A stretch of DNA of 64,000 bases, taken from Citreicella sp. C3M06 (lineage in GTDB: Bacteria > Pseudomonadota > Alphaproteobacteria > Rhodobacterales > Rhodobacteraceae). Where the stretch lies: contig NZ_JAHKQA010000075.1 of NCBI RefSeq assembly GCF_018860705.1, forward strand, positions 18,975 to 82,974, read 5' to 3'. Shown piece after piece: positions 29,324 through 38,967 of the stretch. The notes beneath the pieces were generated by a model. The model searched no databases and was not told the DNA's origin. It saw nothing but the letters and a program-made list of their open reading frames with translations. How positions within the stretch are numbered: position 1 is the stretch's first letter; every line of letters starts with the position of its first letter. Position numbers and translations under genes: made by a program.

Positions 29324-30202
29324 TCAGCTGTTGGCCAGAAACTGCCCGACGTCAACATAGCCGCCGTCGTCTTTCGAGGCGGCAAGCCATGCATCATAGG
29401 CGTCCTGGCTGACCACCTTTACCGTGATCGGCATATAGGCGTGGCTGATGCCGCAAAGCTCGGAGCACTGACCGAAATACACCCCTTCGCGCTCGGCGGC
29501 GAACCACAGTTCCGCGATCCGGCCCGGCACCGCGTCCTGTTTGACGCCAAAGGCGGGGATGGTCCAGCTGTGGATCACATCGGCGCCGGTCACCTGCATC
29601 ACCACGGTTGCGCCCACGGGCACCACCACGGCGGTGTCGGTGGCGAGCAGCCAGTCGTCCTTGGTATACCCGGCCTCTATCAGCTGCGCCTCGACATCGG
29701 CGTTGAAGCGGTTGTCGCCGCCGGTGGCAGGCGAGCCGATCAGGTAGCCGTCATAGGCCAGATCCTCGCCGACATATTCATAGCCCCAGTACCACTGGTA
29801 GCCGGTCACCTTGATGACGAGATCGCCGTCCGGAATTTCCTGCTGCTTGAACAGCACCGGCAAAGAGAACGCGCCGATCACCAGCAGGATCAGGATCGGG
29901 CCAAGCGTCCAGGCCACCTCGATCGGGGTGTGGTGGGTGAAGCTGGCGGGCGTCGGGTTGGCACGCCGGTTGAAGCGCACAAAAGCATAGATCAAAAGGC
30001 CGATCACGAACAGGCAGATCGCGGTGATGATCCACAGCAGCATTCCGTCGAGCCATTGCAGGTCTCGGGCAAGTTCTGTTGCTGCGGGCTGGAAACCAAG
30101 CCCGCCCTGATGCGGGCGGCCCACCACCTCGAGCCCTTGGGCAAGGGCGGGCGCGGCCGTCATGGCGCTCAGGGCACCCGTCAGCATGGAAATCTTGCGC
30201 AT
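29324..30202 (-). CDS. ctaC: Cytochrome c oxidase subunit II
   Basis: 292 aa, first gene of the oxidase operon. From the ATG at 30202 there is a Sec signal ([14 protein letters not shown], cut after ALAQ), two transmembrane helices (about residues 55-75 and 95-120) and a cupredoxin domain. The CuA-binding loop is [16 protein letters not shown], with both Cys, the His and the Met present. The aromatic electron-entry patch [12 protein letters not shown] is also present. It binds cytochrome c on the periplasmic side. Confidence 0.97.
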   Translation of the reverse strand: MRKISMLTGALSAMTAAPALAQGLEVVGRPHQGGLGFQPAATELARDLQWLDGMLLWIITAICLFVIGLLIYAFVRFNRRANPTPASFTHHTPIEVAWTLGPILILLVIGAFSLPVLFKQQEIPDGDLVIKVTGYQWYWGYEYVGEDLAYDGYLIGSPATGGDNRFNADVEAQLIEAGYTKDDWLLATDTAVVVPVGATVVMQVTGADVIHSWTIPAFGVKQDAVPGRIAELWFAAEREGVYFGQCSELCGISHAYMPITVKVVSQDAYDAWLAASKDDGGYVDVGQFLANS

Positions 30203-30419
30203 AGCTCTGTCACCTCGTCCTGAGTGTCGGTCGCGATCCGTGCCGGCGTCCATCCTCTGCGCCGGCATGGCGACCTTGTGTTTCGATCGTCACGTCGCAG
30301 GAGAGCACGGCTCGTGCAATTGGCACGAGTTTGAGCCTCCCCCCCATTGTTCACACACTCTAAAGAGCACATGTTGGTCGTCAACTACACCAGATCGAAT
30401 GTCTCGAAAAAGATATTTT

Positions 30420-30433
30420 TTGATCTGGATCAA
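30420..30433. promoter_or_regulatory. FNR/FnrL-type box in the ctaC-tldD divergent region
   Basis: TTGATCTGGATCAA is a perfect TTGAT-N4-ATCAA palindrome, the consensus bound by FNR/FnrL oxygen regulators. It ends 20 bp before the tldD start and is about 218 bp upstream of ctaC. Being so close to the tldD start it would more likely repress than activate that gene. The rest of the 251-bp gap (30203-30453) is relatively AT-rich and presumably holds both promoters. Confidence 0.75.
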
Positions 30434-30453
30434 CCGATGCGAAGGAAAAGACC

Positions 30454-31875
30454 ATGACTGACGCCCCGTTCCGCCCCTTTGAGACCGCGCTGGACATGGA
30501 CCGGACCCTTGCGTTGCTGCGCGAGACGCTGTCCGGTGCCGACGATGGCGAGCTTTTCCTTGAACGGCGGCGCGGCGAGGCGCTGGTGCTGGACGACGGG
30601 CGAATCAGGACGGCAAGCTATGATGCCTCCGAAGGGTTCGGCCTGCGGGCGGTCAATGGCGAGGTGACGGGCTATGCCCACGCCACCGAGATCAGCGAGC
30701 AGGCGATCCGCCGGGCAGGCGAAACCGCGCGGTTGGCGGTGGGCGATGGCGGCGGGGTGATGGCGCCGCCGCCGCAGGGCACCAACCGCGTCCTTTATAC
30801 CGATGCCGATCCGATCGCGGGGCAGCCGTTTTCGGTCAAGGTCGAGACCCTGCGCGAGATCGATGCCTATGCGCGCGATCTTGATCCTCGGGTGGTGCAG
30901 GTGACGGCGACGGTTGCGGCCTCGTGTCAGGAGGTGGCGATCCTGCGGCCCGAAGGTGGTCTGATGACCGATGTGCGCCCAATGACCCGCGTCACCGTCA
31001 GCATCATCGTCGAAGAGAACGGCCGGCGCGAAAGCGGCAGTGCCTCGGGCGGCGGGCGCTACATGCTGGATGGGATGCTTGAACCGGCGGACTGGCAGGC
31101 CAAGGCGCGCGAGGCGCTGCGCATCGGGCTGGTGAACCTGCGCGCAGAGCCCGCGCCTGCCGGGGTGATGGATATCGTGCTTGGGCCGGGCTGGCCGGGT
31201 ATCCTGCTGCACGAGGCCATCGGTCATGGGCTCGAAGGCGATTTCAATCGCAAGAAGACCTCGGCCTTTGCCGGGCTGATGGGGCAGCGGGTGGCCGCGC
31301 CGGGTGTCACGGTGCTCGATGATGGCACGATGCCGGACCGGCGCGGGTCCCTGACAATTGATGACGAGGGCACACCCTCGGGCAAGAACGTGCTGATCGA
31401 AGACGGCATTCTGGTCGGCTACATGCAGGATCGCCAGAACGCGCGGTTGATGGGCGTGCAGCCCACTGGCAACGGGCGGCGCGAAAGCTTTGCCCATGCG
31501 CCGATGCCACGCATGACCAACACCTACATGCTCGGCGGGCAGGCCGACCCGCAGGACATCGTGGCCGATCTGAAGGATGGTATCTGGGCCGTGGGCTTTG
31601 GCGGCGGGCAGGTCGACATCACCAATGGCAAATTCGTGTTTTCCTGCACCGAGGCCTATCGAGTCAAGGATGGCAAGGTCGGCGCGCCGGTCAAGGGCGC
31701 GACGCTGATCGGCGACGGCGCCACGGCGTTGCAACACATCCGGGCCTTGGGCAACGACATGGCGCTCGATCCGGGCATGGGCAATTGCGGCAAACAGGGG
31801 CAATGGGTGCCGGTTGGGGTCGGGCAGCCGACAGTGATGATCGGCGGGCTGACCGTCGGCGGCGCCGCAACCTAG
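30454..31875 (+). CDS. tldD: Metalloprotease TldD
   Basis: 473-aa TldD/PmbA family peptidase. The zinc motif LLHEAIGHGLEGDF (HExxxH) is near residue 252, and the C-terminal FSCTEAYRVKDGKVGAPVKGATLIG segment that completes the active site is intact. TldD acts with TldE/PmbA as a heterodimer to process small peptides such as microcins and CcdA; no tldE is in the window. It is divergent from the oxidase operon and preceded by an FNR-type box, and ends with a clear terminator. Confidence 0.96.
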   Translation: MTDAPFRPFETALDMDRTLALLRETLSGADDGELFLERRRGEALVLDDGRIRTASYDASEGFGLRAVNGEVTGYAHATEISEQAIRRAGETARLAVGDGGGVMAPPPQGTNRVLYTDADPIAGQPFSVKVETLREIDAYARDLDPRVVQVTATVAASCQEVAILRPEGGLMTDVRPMTRVTVSIIVEENGRRESGSASGGGRYMLDGMLEPADWQAKAREALRIGLVNLRAEPAPAGVMDIVLGPGWPGILLHEAIGHGLEGDFNRKKTSAFAGLMGQRVAAPGVTVLDDGTMPDRRGSLTIDDEGTPSGKNVLIEDGILVGYMQDRQNARLMGVQPTGNGRRESFAHAPMPRMTNTYMLGGQADPQDIVADLKDGIWAVGFGGGQVDITNGKFVFSCTEAYRVKDGKVGAPVKGATLIGDGATALQHIRALGNDMALDPGMGNCGKQGQWVPVGVGQPTVMIGGLTVGGAAT

Positions 31876-31906
31876 GCGATTCTTGACGATTCTGTCGTCG
31901 CGTGTG

Positions 31907-31941
31907 CATCCCGGCCTGTTTGCGCCGGGATGTTTTGTTTT
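31907..31941 (+). terminator. Rho-independent terminator of tldD
   Basis: CATCCCGGC at 31907-31915 pairs perfectly with GCCGGGATG at 31924-31932, followed by TTTTGTTTT, 32 nt after the tldD stop. Confidence 0.9.
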
Positions 31942-31983
31942 ATAGCAATGACTTGCGAGATTCCCCGTGGGGCTCAGCGTCGG

Positions 31984-31998
31984 TTTACCGCCTATTAA
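31984..31998. promoter_or_regulatory. Near-consensus CtrA site before dprA
   Basis: TTTACCGCCTATTAA matches the CtrA consensus TTAA-N7-TTAA at seven of eight defined positions and continues as TTAACCA, the usual half-site. It lies 45 bp before the dprA start. In Rhodobacter capsulatus dprA belongs to the CtrA-controlled genes needed to take up gene-transfer-agent DNA, which fits. Prediction only. Confidence 0.5.
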
Positions 31999-32042
31999 CC
32001 AGCTGGGCGTACCAATATCTTAGCAAGCAGATGGGGCACAGG

Positions 32043-33194
32043 ATGACCGAGAACAGCTACAGCTTTTCTTCCAATCACCCCCCACTCCCACCCACCACGG
32101 AAGAGGCTCGGTTGGCCTGGCTCCGTCTCTTGCGCTCACGCCGCGTCGGTCCGACGACTTTCTGGCGGCTGCTCTCTGAACACGGATGTGCACAGGCGGC
32201 ACTGGCAGAACTTCCCGCCATCGCTTCCGCTGCGGGGGTTTCGGAGTATCATACATGCCCCGAAGGCGTGGTGCTGGCCGAGATCAAGGCGGCGCGGCTT
32301 TATGGCGCCAGGGCCGTCTTTGCCGGAGAGCCGGGCTATCCCACCTTGCTGGCAGATATTCCCGATGCGCCGCCGATGCTTTGGGTGGCGGGCGATGTCG
32401 CGGCGCTGACCCGCCCGTCGGTGGCGCTGGTTGGCGCGCGCAATGCCTCGTCGCTGGGCGGGCGCATGGCGAAATCCCTGGCAAAGGAACTGGGCAAGGA
32501 AGGCTTCGTCGTGGTCTCTGGTCTGGCGCGGGGCATCGACACGGCGGCGCATCAGGCGGCGCTTGAAGGCGGCACTGTGGCGGTGATGGCGGGGGGGGTC
32601 GATATACTGTACCCTTCGGAAAACACGCGCCTTGCCCAAGACATACGCAACAATGGCGGTGCGCTGATCTCTGAACAACCCATGGGAATGCAGCCGCACG
32701 CCCGGCATTTTCCGGCCCGCAACCGCATCGTCTCGGGCATGAGCGCGGCCACCGTGGTGGTCGAGGCGGCGGTGAAATCCGGCTCGCTGATCACCGCGCG
32801 TGCGGCGCTCGATCAGGGGCGCGAGGTGCTGGCTGTGCCGGGGCATCCGTTCGATGCCCGCGCCGGTGGCTGCAACATGCTGATCCGCGACGGCGCGCGG
32901 CTGGTGCGCGGGGCCGACGATGTGATCGAGGCGGTGGGCACTGCCGTTCAGCCGATGCAGGCGGATCTCGATCTGCCGATCATTTCCGCCCCGCCGCCCG
33001 AGCAGCGCAGCCTGCGTGAAACCGCGGTGCTGCACGGCGCGATCCTGTCGAGACTTGGGCCTTCGCCGGTGCCCGAAGACCAGCTTATCCGTGATCTTGG
33101 CGCCAGCTCGGGCGAGGTGACGCCACTGCTCACCGACCTTGAACTTGACGGTCATATCCAACGCAGGCCGGGAGGGATGCTGACACGGATCTGA
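32043..33194 (+). CDS. dprA: DNA-processing protein DprA
   Basis: 383 aa. DprA loads RecA onto incoming single-stranded DNA. The start at 32043 (MTENSYSF) is chosen; an ATG four codons upstream is also possible, and the open frame further upstream runs through the tldD terminator. Domains: N-terminal SAM-like helices (LAWLRLLRSRRVGPTTFWRLL), a Rossmann core with GARNASSLGGRMA, VSGLARGIDTAAH and FPARNRIVSGMS, and a C-terminal winged helix (about 320-380). In this group its known role is as recipient factor for gene-transfer-agent DNA. Confidence 0.95.
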   Translation: MTENSYSFSSNHPPLPPTTEEARLAWLRLLRSRRVGPTTFWRLLSEHGCAQAALAELPAIASAAGVSEYHTCPEGVVLAEIKAARLYGARAVFAGEPGYPTLLADIPDAPPMLWVAGDVAALTRPSVALVGARNASSLGGRMAKSLAKELGKEGFVVVSGLARGIDTAAHQAALEGGTVAVMAGGVDILYPSENTRLAQDIRNNGGALISEQPMGMQPHARHFPARNRIVSGMSAATVVVEAAVKSGSLITARAALDQGREVLAVPGHPFDARAGGCNMLIRDGARLVRGADDVIEAVGTAVQPMQADLDLPIISAPPPEQRSLRETAVLHGAILSRLGPSPVPEDQLIRDLGASSGEVTPLLTDLELDGHIQRRPGGMLTRI

Positions 33195-33327
33195 CTGGAA
33201 AAGGCAGCTGCGCAGAGCCATGTCGGGGCGGGCCGATTGACATTTCCCCCTTGCGCCCCACATGTTGCGCCGCCATATGCCCAAAGGCCTCTTCCCGGGC
33301 ATTTCAAGTCAAAAAGGTCGTTTGCCC

Positions 33328-36081
33328 ATGCCCGTCGTCGTTGTCGAATCCCCTGCCAAGGCCAAGACAATCAACAAGTATCTGGGCTCTGACTACACCG
33401 TGCTGGCATCTTACGGCCATGTTCGCGATCTGCCCGCAAAGGACGGATCGGTCGACACGGACAATGATTTTGACATGACTTGGGAAATCGGCGCCGACTC
33501 GCGCAAACATGTCGCAGCCATCGCCGAGGCGCTGAAAACCGACAACGCGCTGATCCTCGCGACCGACCCCGACCGCGAGGGAGAGGCGATCTCGTGGCAT
33601 CTGCGCGAAGCGCTGACCAAGCGCCGCTCGATCAAGAAGGACACGGCCGTAAGCCGCGTGACCTTCAACGCGATCACCAAAGCCGCCGTCACCGAGGCGA
33701 TGCAGAACCCGCGCGAGATCGACGCGCCGCTGGTCGAGGCCTATCTGGCCCGCCGCGCGCTGGATTATCTGGTGGGGTTCAACCTGTCGCCGGTGCTCTG
33801 GCGCAAGCTGCCCGGTGCGCGCAGCGCAGGGCGGGTGCAATCGGTCTGCCTGCGTCTCATTGTCGAGCGCGAGACCGAAATCGAGGCGTTCAATGCCCGT
33901 GAATACTGGCAGGTCAAGGCGCTGCTCACCACGCCGCGCGGACAGGAATACGAGGCGCGGCTGTCGCTGCTGGGCGGTCGCAAGCTGGATCGCTTCGACA
34001 TCGCAAATGCCACCGAGGCAGAGCTGGCCGTGCAGGCCATCACCTCGCGGCAGCTGAAGATCGACAGCGTCGAGGCCAAGCCCGGCACGCGCAACCCGTC
34101 GGCGCCTTTCATGACCTCGACCCTTCAGCAGGAGGCCTCGCGCAAGTTTGGCATGGGCGCTCGCGCCTGTATGAACGCGGCGCAGCGGCTGTATGAGGCG
34201 GGCCACATCACCTACATGCGGACCGATGGCATCGACATGGCGCCCGAGGCGGTGACCGCCTGCCGCGAGGCTATTGCCGACCGCTTCGGCAAGGAATACG
34301 TGCCGAGCAGCCCGCGCATCTACAAGAACAAGGCCAAGAACGCGCAGGAAGCGCATGAATGCATCCGCCCCACCGACATGACCAAGGATGCGGCCAGCCT
34401 GTCGCTGCGCGAGGACGACCAGCGCAAGATGTACGATCTGATCTGGAAGCGCACGCTGGCCTGCCAGATGGAAGCGGCGCGGCTGGAGCGCACCACCGTG
34501 GACATCCGCTCGCAGGATGGTCAGGTCGGTCTGCGCGCCACGGGTCAGGTCGTGCTGTTTGACGGCTTCCTGAAGATCTACGAAGAAGGCCGCGACGACG
34601 CCGAAGGCGAAGATGACAACCGCCTTCCGCAGATCATGCAGGGCGAGCCGGCGCATTTCGCCAAATCCTCGCTTCAGGCCCAGTTCGACAAGGCGTCCGA
34701 CAAGGGCGACGAGCTACTCGAAGATGCCAGCGCGGGCATGCAGAAAAGCAGCGCCGCCGTGCTGTCCGCCAACGGCGCGGTGCTTGCGACGCAAAGCTTC
34801 ACCCAGCCGCCGCCGCGCTACACCGAGGCGACCTTGGTCAAGCGCATGGAAGAGTTGGGGATCGGACGCCCCTCGACCTATGCCAGCGTCATCACCACGA
34901 TTCAGGATCGCGAATATGTCCGCAAGGAACAGAACCGTCTGTTCCCCGAGGACAAGGGCCGCATCGTCACGATCTTCCTGCTGAACTTCTTCAGCCGCTA
35001 CGTGGGCTATGAATTCACCGCCGAGCTGGAAAACGAGCTGGACGAGGTTTCGGCTGGCGAGATGGATTACAAGGCGCTGCTGGGCCGCTTCTGGCGCGAT
35101 TTCTCGGCAGCCATCGCCGAGACGTCGGAACTGCGCATCACCGAGGTGCTCGACGTGCTCGACGACGCGCTTGCGCCGCAGCTGTATCCGCCACGGCCCG
35201 ATGGGTCTGATCCGCGCATCTGCCCCAAATGCGGCGAAGGTCGGTTGCACCTCAAGACCTCGCGCACCGGCGGCTTTGTCGGCTGCGGCAATTATCCCGA
35301 ATGCACCTACACCCGCCCCATCGCGGGCGAGGGCGCGGATGGCGAAGAACGCCTGCTTGGCAGCCATGACGGCGAGGAGGTCTGGCTCAAGGCCGGGCGC
35401 TTTGGCCCCTATGTGCAGCAGGGCGAGCCGACGCCCGAGAACAAGAAACCGCCGCGCGCCTCGCTGCCCAAGAAGGGCGGGGCGTTTCTGCCCGGCTGGG
35501 CTCCGGAAGATGTGAATCTTGAAAAGGCGGTGACGCTGCTGACGCTGCCGCGGGTGATCGGGATGCATCCCGACGGGGGCGAGATCAAGTCCAACCTCGG
35601 TCGCTTTGGCCCCTACATCATGCATCAGGCCCCGGACGAGGAAAAACCCGTCTACGTCAACCTCAAGGAATTTCAGGAGGTTTTCGAGATCGGCATGAAC
35701 CACGCGGTCGAGTTGATCGCCCACAAGCGGGCCAATCCGGGGCGCGGGCGCACCGCGGCCAAGGCGATCCGCGAGATGGGCGATCACCCTGATGGTGGCA
35801 AGATCGCCGTGTTCGAGGGCAAGTACGGGCCTTACGTCAAGTGGGAAAAGGTCAACGCGACCCTTCCCAAGGATGTCGAGCCGGCCGATCTGAGCATGGA
35901 ACAGGCGCTTACGCTGATCGCCGAGAAAGCGGCGAAGAAGGGTGGCAAGAAACCCGCTGCGAAGAAACCTGCGGCCAAGAAACCCGCCGCCAAGACCGCT
36001 GCAAAGACCACGAAGAAAGCCCCGGCAAAGAAGCCGGCGGCAAAAAAGCCCGCAGCGAAAAAGGCTTCCGGCACGGAATGA
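33328..36081 (+). CDS. topA: DNA topoisomerase I
   Basis: Type IA topoisomerase that relaxes negative supercoils, 917 aa from the ATG at 33328 ([15 protein letters not shown]). An upstream in-frame ATG adds 22 residues without homology. The Toprim motif is [13 protein letters not shown] near residue 79 and the catalytic Tyr296 lies in ITYMRTDG. A four-Cys zinc finger ([18 protein letters not shown]) is near residue 632. Three Topo_C repeats follow, each with a GRFGPYV or GKYGPYV core. The tail (about 870-917) is a run of [11 protein letters not shown] repeats, a DNA-binding extension common in alphaproteobacteria. Downstream of dprA on the same strand. Confidence 0.97.
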   Translation: MPVVVVESPAKAKTINKYLGSDYTVLASYGHVRDLPAKDGSVDTDNDFDMTWEIGADSRKHVAAIAEALKTDNALILATDPDREGEAISWHLREALTKRRSIKKDTAVSRVTFNAITKAAVTEAMQNPREIDAPLVEAYLARRALDYLVGFNLSPVLWRKLPGARSAGRVQSVCLRLIVERETEIEAFNAREYWQVKALLTTPRGQEYEARLSLLGGRKLDRFDIANATEAELAVQAITSRQLKIDSVEAKPGTRNPSAPFMTSTLQQEASRKFGMGARACMNAAQRLYEAGHITYMRTDGIDMAPEAVTACREAIADRFGKEYVPSSPRIYKNKAKNAQEAHECIRPTDMTKDAASLSLREDDQRKMYDLIWKRTLACQMEAARLERTTVDIRSQDGQVGLRATGQVVLFDGFLKIYEEGRDDAEGEDDNRLPQIMQGEPAHFAKSSLQAQFDKASDKGDELLEDASAGMQKSSAAVLSANGAVLATQSFTQPPPRYTEATLVKRMEELGIGRPSTYASVITTIQDREYVRKEQNRLFPEDKGRIVTIFLLNFFSRYVGYEFTAELENELDEVSAGEMDYKALLGRFWRDFSAAIAETSELRITEVLDVLDDALAPQLYPPRPDGSDPRICPKCGEGRLHLKTSRTGGFVGCGNYPECTYTRPIAGEGADGEERLLGSHDGEEVWLKAGRFGPYVQQGEPTPENKKPPRASLPKKGGAFLPGWAPEDVNLEKAVTLLTLPRVIGMHPDGGEIKSNLGRFGPYIMHQAPDEEKPVYVNLKEFQEVFEIGMNHAVELIAHKRANPGRGRTAAKAIREMGDHPDGGKIAVFEGKYGPYVKWEKVNATLPKDVEPADLSMEQALTLIAEKAAKKGGKKPAAKKPAAKKPAAKTAAKTTKKAPAKKPAAKKPAAKKASGTE

Positions 36082-36172
36082 CACATTGATGGGGGCGGCG
36101 CCTGCGCTGCCTTCGTTGACTCTCCTGCTGCGGCGCGGCAACGTGCGGCAACGTTACCAGGAGGAGTTCTTC

Positions 36173-36877
36173 ATGCAGAAAGTCTATGGCTCCGCGGCGG
36201 AGGCCCTTGACGGGTTGCTCACCGACGGAATGCTGATCGCGGCGGGCGGTTTTGGCCTGTGCGGCATTCCCGAGCTGCTGATCGACGCCATCGTCGAAAG
36301 CGGCGTCAAGGATCTGACAGTTGCGTCGAACAATTGCGGCGTTGACGGGTTCGGGCTGGGCAAGCTGCTCGACACCAAGCAGATCAAGAAGATGATGTCG
36401 TCCTACGTCGGCGAAAATGCCGAGTTCATGCGCCAGTATCTGTCGGGTGAGCTTGAGCTGGAATTCAACCCGCAGGGCACGCTCGCCGAGCGGATGCGGG
36501 CCGGCGGCTGCGGCATTCCGGGCTTTTACACCAAGACCGGCGTCGGCACGGTGATCGCCGAGGGCAAAGATGTGAAGTCCTGGAATGGCCAGGATTACAT
36601 TCTCGAGGAAGGCATCTTTGCCGACCTGTCCATCGTCAAGGCATGGAAGGCGGACGACACCGGCAACCTCGTGTTCCGCAAGACCGCCCGCAACTTCAAC
36701 CCGCCCGCGGCGATGTGCGGCAAGGTCTGCGTGGTCGAGGTCGAAGAGATCGTTCCGCGCGGTTCGCTCGATCCCGATCACATCCATCTGCCGGGCATCT
36801 ACGTGCATCGCATCATTCAGGGTGATCACGAGAAGCGCATCGAACAGCGCACCACGCGCAAGAGGGAGGACGCGTAA
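36173..36877 (+). CDS. scoA: 3-oxoacid CoA-transferase subunit A
   Basis: 234 aa, start at 36173 with AGGAGGAG just upstream. Subunit A of succinyl-CoA:3-ketoacid CoA transferase, which activates acetoacetate for entry into central metabolism. It shows the CoA-transferase family I glycine motif [10 protein letters not shown] near residue 25 and the [14 protein letters not shown] stretch near 113. The stop overlaps the scoB start by one base. Lying next to the polyhydroxyalkanoate genes it fits use of 3-hydroxybutyrate-derived acetoacetate. Confidence 0.95.
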   Translation: MQKVYGSAAEALDGLLTDGMLIAAGGFGLCGIPELLIDAIVESGVKDLTVASNNCGVDGFGLGKLLDTKQIKKMMSSYVGENAEFMRQYLSGELELEFNPQGTLAERMRAGGCGIPGFYTKTGVGTVIAEGKDVKSWNGQDYILEEGIFADLSIVKAWKADDTGNLVFRKTARNFNPPAAMCGKVCVVEVEEIVPRGSLDPDHIHLPGIYVHRIIQGDHEKRIEQRTTRKREDA

Positions 36878-37503
36878 TGCCTTGGGATCGCAATCAGATG
36901 GCCGCCCGCGCGGCGCAAGAGCTTGAAGACGGCATGTATGTGAACCTTGGCATCGGCATTCCGACGCTGGTGGCCAACTTCGTCGGCGACAAGGACATCA
37001 CGCTTCAGTCCGAAAACGGCATGCTGGGGATGGGGCCATTTCCGTTCGAGGGCGAAGAAGACCCCGACCTGATCAACGCCGGCAAGCAGACCATCACCGA
37101 ACTGGCGCGCACCGCCTATTTCGACAGCGCCACCAGCTTTGGCATGATCCGTGGTGGCAAGATCGCCGCGGCGATCCTTGGCGCGATGGAAGTGGCCGAG
37201 AACGGTGATCTGGCGAACTGGATGATCCCCGGCAAGCTGGTCAAGGGCATGGGCGGCGCGATGGATCTGGTGGCCGGTGTCGGCAAGGTTATCGTGGTGA
37301 TGGACCACACCAACAAGCATGGCGAGAGCAAGGTGCTCAAGGCCTGCACGCTGCCGCTGACCGGCAAGAACGTGGTCGACCGGATCATCACCAATCTTGG
37401 GGTGCTGGACGTGGTCGAGGGCGGTCTGAAGATCGTCGAGACCGCCGAGGGCGTCACCGAGGATGAGCTGCGCGCCGCGACCGAGGCGACCATCGTCAAC
37501 TGA
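36877..37503 (+). CDS. scoB: 3-oxoacid CoA-transferase subunit B
   Basis: 208 aa, subunit B of the same enzyme. The catalytic glutamate is in [14 protein letters not shown] near residue 46; the N-terminal [17 protein letters not shown] and the C-terminal [13 protein letters not shown] segments are typical. Subunits A and B are co-translated and form the active heterotetramer. A bidirectional terminator follows. Confidence 0.95.
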   Translation: MPWDRNQMAARAAQELEDGMYVNLGIGIPTLVANFVGDKDITLQSENGMLGMGPFPFEGEEDPDLINAGKQTITELARTAYFDSATSFGMIRGGKIAAAILGAMEVAENGDLANWMIPGKLVKGMGGAMDLVAGVGKVIVVMDHTNKHGESKVLKACTLPLTGKNVVDRIITNLGVLDVVEGGLKIVETAEGVTEDELRAATEATIVN

Positions 37504-37522
37504 GCAGTCAGTGCTGAAATGC

Positions 37523-37556
37523 AAAACGCGGCCCCGAAAGGGAGCCGCGTTTCTTT
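37523..37556. terminator. Bidirectional terminator between scoB and the phasin gene
   Basis: AAACGCGGC at 37524-37532 pairs with GCCGCGTTT at 37544-37552, with an inner CCC/GGG extension around GAAA. TTTCTTT follows on the plus strand and TTTTGC on the minus strand, so it can serve both convergent transcripts. Confidence 0.85.
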
Positions 37557-37572
37557 ATGTCTTGTGCCAGTT

Positions 37573-38094
37573 TCAGCTGTCGGTCGAGGGGGTTGCCTCT
37601 TGCGCGGTTGCCTTGGCAGCTGCCGTGGTGCGGCGCGTGGTGGTCTTTGCGGCGCTGGCGGTCTTGGGCGCGGCAGGAGGGGTCGTTGCCTTGGCGACGG
37701 TGGTCGTCGTGGCCGAGGCCTCGTCCGCCATTTCCTTGCCCATGGACATGATCAGTTCCATGGTGTCGGCCTGCATGGTTTTCGCGACTTCGCCAAGGGC
37801 GGTCATGTTGTCCTGAAGCGAGGACATCTGCGCCGATGCGAAATCGGTCATCGCCTGGGCATAATCGGCGGCTTCGGGCTTGGCCTTGGCCAGTTCACCG
37901 ATGCGGCCGAGGGTTTCCATGGTGAAGCCGACCGAGATGTCGGTGCTTTTGCTGGCGGCTTCGATCGCAATCGAGGTCGCCTTTTCGCTATAGGCGGCAG
38001 AGGATTTCCATGCCTCTTCCAGCTTGGCGCTGTCCATCGGGAACGCGCCCATCATGTCTTTCATCTTGGCGGTGAAGTCTTCGGTCATTGCCAT
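37573..38094 (-). CDS. Phasin family protein (first copy, with Ala/Thr/Lys tail)
   Basis: 173 aa, start at 38094 with GGAGGAGA upstream. Amphipathic helical phasin body (EDFTAKMKDMMGAFPMDSAK at the N-terminus, then Ala/Glu/Met-rich helices) that coats polyhydroxyalkanoate granules. The C-terminal 45 residues are low-complexity TTT/AAPK/TTRRTTAAAKATA, unlike the second phasin, and may be a DNA- or granule-binding tail. A perfect PhaR-type palindrome lies 68 bp upstream of the start. It probably arose by duplication with the next gene, as the first 20 residues are nearly the same. Confidence 0.88.
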   Translation of the reverse strand: MAMTEDFTAKMKDMMGAFPMDSAKLEEAWKSSAAYSEKATSIAIEAASKSTDISVGFTMETLGRIGELAKAKPEAADYAQAMTDFASAQMSSLQDNMTALGEVAKTMQADTMELIMSMGKEMADEASATTTTVAKATTPPAAPKTASAAKTTTRRTTAAAKATAQEATPSTDS

Positions 38095-38161
38095 CTTGAA
38101 ATCTCCTCCTTCGGGGGATTCTTGGCGGCGGGGCGCCGCCCTGGGGTTGCTGCAAATGTCG

Positions 38162-38178
38162 ATGCTGCGATGCAGCAT
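38162..38178. promoter_or_regulatory. PhaR-type operator upstream of the first phasin gene
   Basis: ATGCTGC-GAT-GCAGCAT is a perfect 7+7 palindrome containing CTGC-N3-GCAG, the target reported for PhaR of Paracoccus denitrificans. It lies 68 bp upstream of the phasin start. Confidence 0.8.
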
Positions 38179-38278
38179 TGCAAGGGGTGGCAGCAGTCTT
38201 TCTTGAAAACTTTAGCGGTTTCGGTGCGATCCCGCCGATGCTGCCGAAGGCGGGAGAGTCGCGTCAAAACGCCGAATG

Positions 38279-38312
38279 GAAAAAAGGGCGGGTTCAACCA
38301 AGGAACCCGCCC
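38279..38312 (-). terminator. Rho-independent terminator of the second phasin gene
   Basis: On the minus strand GGGCGGGTTC and GAACCCGCCC form a perfect 10-bp stem with a 7-nt loop, followed by TTTTTT (A run at 38280-38285 on the plus strand). It separates the two phasin genes into different transcripts. Confidence 0.92.
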
Positions 38313-38390
38313 CACCGTATTGCGCCATGTTTGGGAGGAGAGGGGCGCAATTGCGTGCCTCGTCGCGCTTGGGGGGAGCGGCGGGCGATC

Positions 38391-38837
38391 TTACTTCGTC
38401 GTCGCCTTCTTGGCGGCGGCGGTCATGTCGTCGGTGGCCTTTTTCATGGCGGCGCTGGCGTCTTCGGTGAAGTCCTTGCCGGCAGCCATCATCAGTTCCA
38501 CGGTGTCCATCTGAACCTTCTTCGCGATTTCGGCGAAGGCGGCCATGTTCTCGGCTGCGGTCTCGGCCTGAGCAGAAGCGAAATCGGTCATCGCCTTTGC
38601 GTAATCAGCGGGCTCGGACTTGAATTTGGTCATGTCGGACAGCTTGGTCAGGGTGTCCTTGGTCCACTTTGCCGAAAGCTCGGTCGATTTCTCGGCGGCT
38701 TCGAGTGCCACGGCCGAGAGCTTTTCGTTCAGCGTCGCGGTGGTCTTGAAAGCTTCGTCCATGGCCTTGGTGTCCACGGGGAACGAACCCATCATGTCTT
38801 TCATCATGGCGGTGAAGTCTTGCGTCTTGGCGGCCAT
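38391..38837 (-). CDS. phaP: Phasin family protein PhaP (second copy)
   Basis: 148 aa, start at 38837 (MAAKTQDFTAMMKDMMGSF). All-helical phasin of normal size, with a short KKATTK end. It covers the surface of polyhydroxyalkanoate granules. Located downstream of phaC in the usual phaC-phaP order, with its own PhaR-type boxes upstream and a strong terminator downstream. The usual third gene phaR is missing here; a second phasin gene takes its place. Confidence 0.9.
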   Translation of the reverse strand: MAAKTQDFTAMMKDMMGSFPVDTKAMDEAFKTTATLNEKLSAVALEAAEKSTELSAKWTKDTLTKLSDMTKFKSEPADYAKAMTDFASAQAETAAENMAAFAEIAKKVQMDTVELMMAAGKDFTEDASAAMKKATDDMTAAAKKATTK

Positions 38838-38901
38838 CTGTAAATTCCTGTCTGATTGCCTCGGGAGCCCACCCCCCGATTTGTCGGCTGAGACCAATAT
38901 G

Positions 38902-38920
38902 AATGCTGCACTGCAGCATT
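38902..38920. promoter_or_regulatory. PhaR-type operator 1 upstream of phaP
   Basis: AATGCTGC-ACT-GCAGCATT is a perfect 8+8 palindrome with a CTGC-N3-GCAG core, 65 bp before the phaP start. Confidence 0.82.
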
Positions 38921-38933
38921 TCAAGTGAAATTT

Positions 38934-38947
38934 CTGCAATGCAGCAT
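38934..38947. promoter_or_regulatory. PhaR-type operator 2 upstream of phaP
   Basis: CTGC-AAT-GCAG (38934-38944), extended by CAT to 38947, lies 28 bp (centre to centre) from operator 1. Two such boxes before phaP suggest cooperative binding. Confidence 0.72.
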
Positions 38948-38967
38948 AATTGTGGAATTGTCGGAGC

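Noticed and set aside
30430..31803. 457-aa open frame on the minus strand opposite tldD
   Set aside because: TldD with its HEAIGHGLE zinc motif is on the plus strand; the reverse frame is Arg/His-rich noise.
32581..32600. G-rich run inside dprA as a possible quadruplex or slippage site
   Set aside because: It is a single short G8 run in a coding sequence whose frame is intact; nothing else supports a special role.
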